Below are positions 58,943-64,000 of a DNA stretch of 64,000 bases, piece after piece. Positions within the stretch are counted from its first letter, which is position 1; each line of letters starts with the position of its first letter. The DNA comes from Desulfosporosinus sp049943955 (GTDB taxonomy: Bacteria; Bacillota; Desulfitobacteriia; Desulfitobacteriales; Desulfitobacteriaceae): NCBI RefSeq assembly GCF_049943955.1, contig NZ_JBNFTW010000009.1:1-64000 (forward strand), read 5' to 3'. Below the pieces are notes generated by a model. It was not told the origin of the DNA. It worked only from the letters and a program-made list of their open reading frames with translations, and ran no database searches. Position numbers and translations under genes: made by a program.

Positions 58943-60181
58943 TCAAACCGATATTGATTCTCCCAGACCTGTAGGCGTAAACAGTTTATATAAAACCAGG
59001 GTGAAAGCCCCTATCGGAATCGAGTTTTTCCCTAACTCTGAGATGGCAATCTTCACGGTATTGGCTGGTTTGGTCAAAGCTCTTTTTTCAAGAGTATCAA
59101 TCAAAGGATTAAGCAGATAATGTTCCGCTCTGGATACTCCTCCGCTCAAAATGATTAGCGCAGGATTCAATATATTAATAAGATTGGCAAGCCCAATACC
59201 CAAATAACGTCCAGTATCTCCCAGTACTTCCGCAGCTACAGGGTCCCCATTTTGGGCCGCCTTACAGAGCATTTCAGCACTTATCTCATCTAAATCTCCA
59301 TGAACCCACTCTTCCAGAATTGACTCTTTTCCTAAGCGAATGGCTTGCTGAGCTCTTCGGGCCAAGGCAGCACCGCCAACCAAAGTTTCCAAACAGCCAT
59401 AATTTCCGCAGCTGCATTTAGGCCCGTTGCTGTCAATAGTGGTATGCCCAATTTCTCCAGCCGTAAAGGAGGAACCCCGATAAAGCTTATTATCAATAAT
59501 AATACCTGCTCCAACTCCAGTTCCAATATGCACACAAATAAAATTCTGAATACCTACGCCCTTGCCGAACCAGCTTTCTCCCAAAGCTTGAGCCCGAACA
59601 TCGTTTTCCACTTCTACCGGCAGCTGAAATCGATTTTCCAAGAATGATTTAATCGGGAGATTACGCAAATTCAAATGTGGGGCAAACAAAGAAAGACCCT
59701 GCTCAGGATCAACCAATCCGTGCATGCCAACCCCGATGCCCAAGAATGATTCTTTCTGTTGATGAGTCTTGTCAATAACATTCTGCACAGCCTTTTCCAA
59801 GGTCTGGAGAAACTGTTCACGAGTTTGATTTGCCGCATATCTTGTTTCAAACTCTTCGATAATTTTACCATCAAGGTTTGCTGTCACAGCCTTTAACCGT
59901 TTTGCTCCAGCATAAACTCCTATAACATAAAAGGCAGAGGAGTTTATCCTGAGCAAAATAGGTTTCCGTCCTCCCGTAGATTCACCAAGAGTCCCTTCAA
60001 TAACGAGCTTAGACTCAATTAACTCACTCACGAGATTTGTCACTGTCGGGGGAGTTAACTTTGTCAGCTTGGCAATTCTGGCTCGAGAGATAGGACCATA
60101 CTGTCTGACAACATTGAGAATTGTTGATTTATTCAGGGACTTCATACCTTGAAAACTTCCAACAGGAATTGATTTGCTCAC
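58943..60181 (-). CDS. ROK-family transcriptional regulator
   Basis: A 412-residue sugar-responsive repressor of the XylR/NagC type. The N-terminal winged helix is ILNVVRQYGPISRARIAKLTKLTPPTVTNLVSELI. The ROK sugar-binding domain has GVGMHGLVDPEQG, VCVHIGTGVGAGIIIDNKLYRG, GEIGHTTIDSNGPKCSCGNYGCLET (ROK zinc motif CxCGxxGCLE) and a C-terminal LILSGGVS. As last gene of the galactose operon it most likely controls gal and mgl genes. The GTG start at 60181 follows GGGGAGG; the longer frame has no better site. Its 3' end abuts the acquired ABC module. Confidence 0.93.
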   Translation of the reverse strand: MSKSIPVGSFQGMKSLNKSTILNVVRQYGPISRARIAKLTKLTPPTVTNLVSELIESKLVIEGTLGESTGGRKPILLRINSSAFYVIGVYAGAKRLKAVTANLDGKIIEEFETRYAANQTREQFLQTLEKAVQNVIDKTHQQKESFLGIGVGMHGLVDPEQGLSLFAPHLNLRNLPIKSFLENRFQLPVEVENDVRAQALGESWFGKGVGIQNFICVHIGTGVGAGIIIDNKLYRGSSFTAGEIGHTTIDSNGPKCSCGNYGCLETLVGGAALARRAQQAIRLGKESILEEWVHGDLDEISAEMLCKAAQNGDPVAAEVLGDTGRYLGIGLANLINILNPALIILSGGVSRAEHYLLNPLIDTLEKRALTKPANTVKIAISELGKNSIPIGAFTLVLYKLFTPTGLGESISV

Positions 60182-60213
60182 TTTATCCTCCCCTCCTTTT
60201 CTCAATCTGTTTT

Positions 60214-61317
60214 CTAGCGAATGAGGATATCCGGCCGTTCATAGAGTTTTCCGTTTTTTTCAATCTGGAGATAATTCCATGTTCCTGTATGGGTTAAAAA
60301 CTCATTCCCATGGTCAGTAACCAGGAGAGTATCTTCGGACTTCAAACCCTTTAACGATGGATTCCAGGCAAACGCTTGATCACAATGTACTACCCCCGGG
60401 GATTCTAAGTTTGCTAAAAACTCCCGAGAAGCATATCCTGTTGGCCCGCCTTGATGAAGATAACGCCAATCATCCGCATAACCCCATTGTTCATAAGCTT
60501 CAACGCCCTGTCGAAATACTTCTCTGATCGGCACCCCCGGCCGCGTAGCCAGATTAAAGGCCAGATCAATTTCGGCTAAGACCTTTCTTGTTTTCTGCAA
60601 GTCTTGCCCAAGAGCTCCAAAATGAACAAAGCGAGTTGCATTAGCGACTAAGCCCCATTTTTCTCCACAAAGGACGAGCATGGCATATCGTTCCAGCTTT
60701 TTCTCTGTTGGAATGGGATGACGATAAGAAAAAATACGCTGATCAGTAGCCACTAGCAAAACGGGAGTCTGTATACCAAAGCCGGCAACTTTGGCAATAA
60801 GCGCTGATTGAATTTCAAATTCAGTCATACCCGGTATAATCTCCCGGCAAGTTTCTTCCAGAGCTTTAGCAACTCTCAGGGATAACCAACGGTAACGCTC
60901 GATCTCGTCTGACTCTAAAACAAAGCTTAGTTCGGCTAGTTCCCTGGCGATATTTCTGCCTTGGATATGAGCCAAAGATTCAGCAGGAACATCCATACCT
61001 ATGGCCTTTCCCTGACACAACTTGCTGATCGTCTCTTCAGTTCCCTCATACCACTCCGAAGTGATCCACTCCCAAGGGAACTCGGCTAATTCTTCTTCCA
61101 ACAAACGAGCGTGCTCCATCTTAGTAGTTATACAATAAACCGTATCTTTAAATATCAGGACATCGGCTACACCAAGTTTCGTAGAGGTAACAATGAAATT
61201 CCTTTTCCCATTTGTCAGCCAGGAAAAGCTTCGGCGCTGACGAAGAAGAACTCCATCTAAGTTCATTGCCGACATAAGGTTGCGGATTTTTGCCAACTTC
61301 CGGGCAACCCTTTTCAT
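60214..61317 (-). CDS. M24-peptidase-like protein of the galactose operon
   Basis: A 367-residue creatinase/aminopeptidase-fold protein. The N-terminal domain (to about 150) and the pita-bread domain are recognisable, but metal ligands are not all kept: the usual D-x-T-R segment reads VANATRFVHFG, the EPG segment reads AWNPSLKG, while the SEDTLLVTDHGNEFLT end is normal. It may be a non-metal enzyme like creatinase, or a non-catalytic protein. Its place between galE (4-nt overlap) and the ROK gene shows it is part of galactose or galactoside use. The substrate is unknown. Confidence 0.82.
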   Translation of the reverse strand: MKRVARKLAKIRNLMSAMNLDGVLLRQRRSFSWLTNGKRNFIVTSTKLGVADVLIFKDTVYCITTKMEHARLLEEELAEFPWEWITSEWYEGTEETISKLCQGKAIGMDVPAESLAHIQGRNIARELAELSFVLESDEIERYRWLSLRVAKALEETCREIIPGMTEFEIQSALIAKVAGFGIQTPVLLVATDQRIFSYRHPIPTEKKLERYAMLVLCGEKWGLVANATRFVHFGALGQDLQKTRKVLAEIDLAFNLATRPGVPIREVFRQGVEAYEQWGYADDWRYLHQGGPTGYASREFLANLESPGVVHCDQAFAWNPSLKGLKSEDTLLVTDHGNEFLTHTGTWNYLQIEKNGKLYERPDILIR

Positions 61318-62300
61318 TTGGCATACCCCTTCGGATGATTTTTATGCCAATTCCAAGCGGTTTGCAAAATCTGCTCCAAACTGTTAAATTGCGGTTTCCA
61401 CTCCAGCTCGTGTTGAGCCTTTTGGGAAGAGGCAATGAGTACGGCAGGATCTCCTGCCCGCCGCGGTGCGATTTTCAGGGGAATCGGATGCCCTGTTACT
61501 TCACGGGCTTTTTCTATGACTTGCTTGACAGAAAAGCCCTCTCCATTGCCTAAATTATAAATAGCACTCTCGTCAGTACGTCTGAGCTTTTGCAGCGCTA
61601 ACCAGTGAGCATTGGCCAGGTCTGAAACGTGGATATAATCGCGAATACAGGTTCCGTCAGCTGTAGGATAATTATCACCAAAAACAGCCAGTTGTTCTCG
61701 CTGGCCTAAAGCCACTTGTAAAATAATTGGGATCAAATGACTTTCTGGTTGATGATCTTCCCCGATATGGCCGTCGAGATGAGCACCTGCCGCATTAAAA
61801 TACCGTAAGGCGACAAACTTAACCCCATAGGCTTGGTCACACCATTTCAACATCTTTTCAATAGCTAGTTTGGTCTCACCGTAGGGATTAGTGGGTTCTT
61901 TGCGGTCTGTTTCGCAAATAGGGATGGATTCCGGTTCTCCATAGGCAGCCGCAGTAGAAGAAAATACAATCCTTTTAACTCCATGTTTAACCATTCCTGC
62001 CAAAAGGTTTTGAGCTGTAATCACATTATTATCATAATATTTTAGGGGATCTTGAACACTTTCCCCAACTAAGGAATCAGCCGCAAAGTGAATGACAGCC
62101 TCAACCTTATTCTCGGAAAATACCCGATCAAGGAGTTGCTGATCACGAATATCTCCTTCATAAAACTTTCCGGTCATGACGGCCTCTCGGTGTCCCTTCT
62201 GAAGATTATCGAGGACAATGACCTCTTCACCTTTTGCCAAAAATTCCACAACGGTATGGCTTCCAATATAGCCAGCCCCGCCGGTTACTAATATTGACAT
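61314..62300 (-). CDS. galE: UDP-glucose 4-epimerase
   Basis: Interconverts UDP-galactose and UDP-glucose in the Leloir pathway. A 328-residue short-chain dehydrogenase-type enzyme with the NAD-binding start LVTGGAGYIGSHTVVEFLAKG, the catalytic FSSTAAAYGEPESIPICETD and the Y-x3-K in YGETKLAIEK, and RDYIHVSDLANAHWLAL. Length is normal. It sits 13 nt after galK and overlaps the next gene by 4 nt. Ribosome site AAAGGAGG. Confidence 0.96.
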   Translation of the reverse strand: MSILVTGGAGYIGSHTVVEFLAKGEEVIVLDNLQKGHREAVMTGKFYEGDIRDQQLLDRVFSENKVEAVIHFAADSLVGESVQDPLKYYDNNVITAQNLLAGMVKHGVKRIVFSSTAAAYGEPESIPICETDRKEPTNPYGETKLAIEKMLKWCDQAYGVKFVALRYFNAAGAHLDGHIGEDHQPESHLIPIILQVALGQREQLAVFGDNYPTADGTCIRDYIHVSDLANAHWLALQKLRRTDESAIYNLGNGEGFSVKQVIEKAREVTGHPIPLKIAPRRAGDPAVLIASSQKAQHELEWKPQFNSLEQILQTAWNWHKNHPKGYAK

Positions 62301-62313
62301 CGTTCAACCTCCT

Positions 62314-63474
62314 TTAAAGTTCCCGTGCGCCATCACCACAATCACAGACATAAAACTCCGGTATCAAACCTGTTCTGGCGCTATAGTTCTTGGTAACCTG
62401 AACTTTGAAATCCTTAACAGCCTCCTGATGAACCAAGCTTACAGTACACCCGCCAAAGCCGGCTCCAGTCATTCTCGTCCCGATACACCCCGGAACTTTT
62501 CTTGCCTCTTCAAACAGAGCGTCCAATTCCGCTCCTGTCACTTCAAAATAATCTCGCAGTGATAGGTGAGACTGTATCATAAGCTTGCCGAATTCTACAA
62601 GCTCCCCCATTTGCAGAGCTTGGGCGGAAGCTATCGTTCTAGCGTTTTCCCGAACAATATGTTCCAGACGTTTTCTAACTTCAAAAGATCTTATTTCTCC
62701 CTGAACTGCTTTCCATTGTTCCAAAGTCAGATTCCCTAAAGAACCAAATTCAGGAAGAAGCATTTGAAGTTTCTTAATCCCTTCCTCACATTCCAGCCTT
62801 CTTTGATTATAGTCCGATTCAGTCAGGCTGCGTTGTTTCTTGGAATTCGTGATCACCAACTGATAATCTCCTAAGGACAAAGGAACATATCGATACTCTA
62901 AGGTATCGCATTTTAAGAGAATAGCCTGTCCCGCTTTCCCCATGCCCGAAGCAAACTGATCCATAATACCGCAATTTACTCCCACAAATTGATTCTCGGC
63001 ACGCTGTGACAGCTGAGTCAATTCAATTAAATTACATTCTAAACCTTCAATAGCTTTTACCGCCATGGCCGTTGCCATTTCCAGGGATGCCGAGGAGGAT
63101 AATCCTGCTCCTTTAGGAATATTTCCTGCGAATAAAATATCGCAGCCGGACAATTTGATCCCTAATTTCTTGAATTCTGCCAAAACACCTTTAGGATAGT
63201 TTGTCCAGCTATCCTGCCGATTAATGATCTCGCCGGCATTGAATTCAACCTTTTCCGGAAAGCTCGTCGAGGCCAGGCGAAACATCCCGTCTTGTCTGCG
63301 CCGTACTACCGCCCAAGTACCATAGGTCAAAGCAGCAGGCAAGACATAACCGCCCGTAAAATCCGTGTGTTCTCCGATCAGGTTCACTCGGCCCGGTGCA
63401 AAGAAAATCCGGCAATCATGACTATCAATGCTAAACTGGTGACTAAAGTTCTTGCGTAAGGTACTTAAGTGCAT
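62314..63474 (-). CDS. galK: Galactokinase
   Basis: Phosphorylates galactose at C1 with ATP, first step of the Leloir pathway. A GHMP kinase of 386 residues: FFAPGRVNLIGEHTDFTGGYVLPAAL is the galactokinase signature, GNIPKGAGLSSSASLEMATAMAV the ATP-binding loop, and MTGAGFGGCTVSLVH the C-terminal motif. The ATG at 63474 is chosen (AAGGA 11 nt upstream); the one at 63486 is too close to that site. It overlaps the galT stop region by about 10 nt. Confidence 0.96.
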   Translation of the reverse strand: MHLSTLRKNFSHQFSIDSHDCRIFFAPGRVNLIGEHTDFTGGYVLPAALTYGTWAVVRRRQDGMFRLASTSFPEKVEFNAGEIINRQDSWTNYPKGVLAEFKKLGIKLSGCDILFAGNIPKGAGLSSSASLEMATAMAVKAIEGLECNLIELTQLSQRAENQFVGVNCGIMDQFASGMGKAGQAILLKCDTLEYRYVPLSLGDYQLVITNSKKQRSLTESDYNQRRLECEEGIKKLQMLLPEFGSLGNLTLEQWKAVQGEIRSFEVRKRLEHIVRENARTIASAQALQMGELVEFGKLMIQSHLSLRDYFEVTGAELDALFEEARKVPGCIGTRMTGAGFGGCTVSLVHQEAVKDFKVQVTKNYSARTGLIPEFYVCDCGDGAREL

Positions 63475-64000
63475 TTGCCGGCACATCCTTCATTTTGCAG
63501 ATACTTTTGAAAGGCCTGCCGCAAATGTTCTGACGTTTCCTCAACAGATTGAGGATTCGCCGGAGCCCAAGCCCCCATTTCTGAGGAGGCATAATATTTT
63601 AGTTTTCCCCCATCTCTCAAAGGTGTATAAAACTCAATATGAAAGTGATAAAATTCCCGAGCAGCGGAGTCATGTACAGGGCGCTGATGAATAACCATCA
63701 TATAGGGGAATAGGCGATTGAACAATGTATCCATGGCCCCCGTCATATATTTTAGGATCTCGGCCAGACTTCGCTTTTCCCCCCGGGAAAAATCGCTCAA
63801 AGCCGTTTTATGGCTTTTGCTGACAATAAATAAACCGTAGGGATAGTCGGTAAAGAAAGGAATATAGGCAAGGAAATGCTCATTTTCATAGATAACACGC
63901 TTTTTAAAAGCTAATTCAGCCTTATTCAGATCGCAAATCAAACATGATCCCTTCGCGGTATGATAGCTGCGGCAGTTTTCCAATTCCGTTCGAATCTTAA
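63465..64000 (-). CDS. galT: Galactose-1-phosphate uridylyltransferase (partial, C-terminal part)
   Basis: Exchanges UMP between UDP-glucose and galactose-1-phosphate. Only the last 178 residues are in the window; the frame is open to the right edge (KIRTELENCRSYH reads in from outside). SCLICDL is the second zinc/Cys region, FYHFHIEFYTPLRD is the C-terminal active-site segment with H-x-H-x-E, and YPYGLFIVSKSHKTAL is conserved. No internal start codon or ribosome site suggests that it begins inside the window. First known gene of the gal operon in the window. Confidence 0.93.
   Translation of the reverse strand, partial: KIRTELENCRSYHTAKGSCLICDLNKAELAFKKRVIYENEHFLAYIPFFTDYPYGLFIVSKSHKTALSDFSRGEKRSLAEILKYMTGAMDTLFNRLFPYMMVIHQRPVHDSAAREFYHFHIEFYTPLRDGGKLKYYASSEMGAWAPANPQSVEETSEHLRQAFQKYLQNEGCAGKCT

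Overview
The window looks like part of the chromosome of a spore-forming, anaerobic Firmicute of the Peptococcaceae type (Desulfosporosinus/Desulfitobacterium-like). This is inferred from gene content: T-box leaders on amino-acid genes, multihaem c-type cytochromes in a low-GC genome, DUF438/hemerythrin proteins, and a sigma-54 activator next to an anaerobic acyl-CoA gene cluster. No database search was possible.

Layout. 1-510: the 5' end of a 16S rRNA gene (minus strand) with its leader and tandem promoters, then a dispersed repeat. 0.6-12.9 kb: mixed housekeeping and small regulators (DUF1385 membrane protein, GH18 lipoprotein, DUF1848 protein, RluA-family pseudouridine synthase, PilZ-like protein, HD phosphohydrolase, two HxlR regulators, DUF1858 protein, bacteriohemerythrin, a BlaI/BlaR1-type pair, FMN reductase, ketopantoate reductase). 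13-16 kb: divergent hexahaem and tetrahaem cytochrome genes and a LysR regulator. 16.6-25 kb: leuA under a leucine T-box, a two-component system beside a His-rich protein, HIT and nitroreductase proteins, and DAHP synthase/chorismate mutase behind a T-box with a second partial module. 25-33.5 kb: mutY, a Rad3-type helicase with a nuclease-like N-terminus, membrane acyltransferase, PAP2 and DUF438/hemerythrin/PAS proteins.

33.8-45.6 kb appears to be one regulatory system. A sigma-54-dependent activator (36355-37761) is flanked by three transcription units, each with a well-formed -24/-12 promoter: a metallo-beta-lactamase-fold hydrolase plus DUF362 protein; a 4-hydroxybutyryl-CoA dehydratase-like enzyme with an alpha/beta hydrolase and a crotonase; and two ferredoxin-like proteins, an unknown Cys-containing protein, a small TPR-like protein and two MaoC-type hydratase subunits. 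Two of the promoters have a shared GTAT-N7-ATAC dyad about 60-65 bp upstream. I infer a dedicated anaerobic acyl-CoA pathway switched on by one enhancer-binding protein.

45.8-49.6 kb: ECF sigma/anti-sigma operon, PAS protein and DegV. 49.9-64 kb: galactose utilisation, with mglBAC transport genes on the plus strand and galT (cut by the window end), galK, galE, an M24-peptidase-like gene and a ROK regulator on the minus strand. A visibly more GC-rich two-component/ABC-transporter module (53.95-58.94 kb) sits between the two galactose units and looks acquired.

At least eight copies or fragments of a structured repeat of about 160 bp are scattered through the first 30 kb, with fainter traces to 38 kb. 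They end in a CTCCCACTT/AAGTGGGAG hairpin and resemble orphan right ends of IS200/IS605-type elements, the part that encodes the TnpB guide RNA. No transposase or tnpB gene is present in the window.
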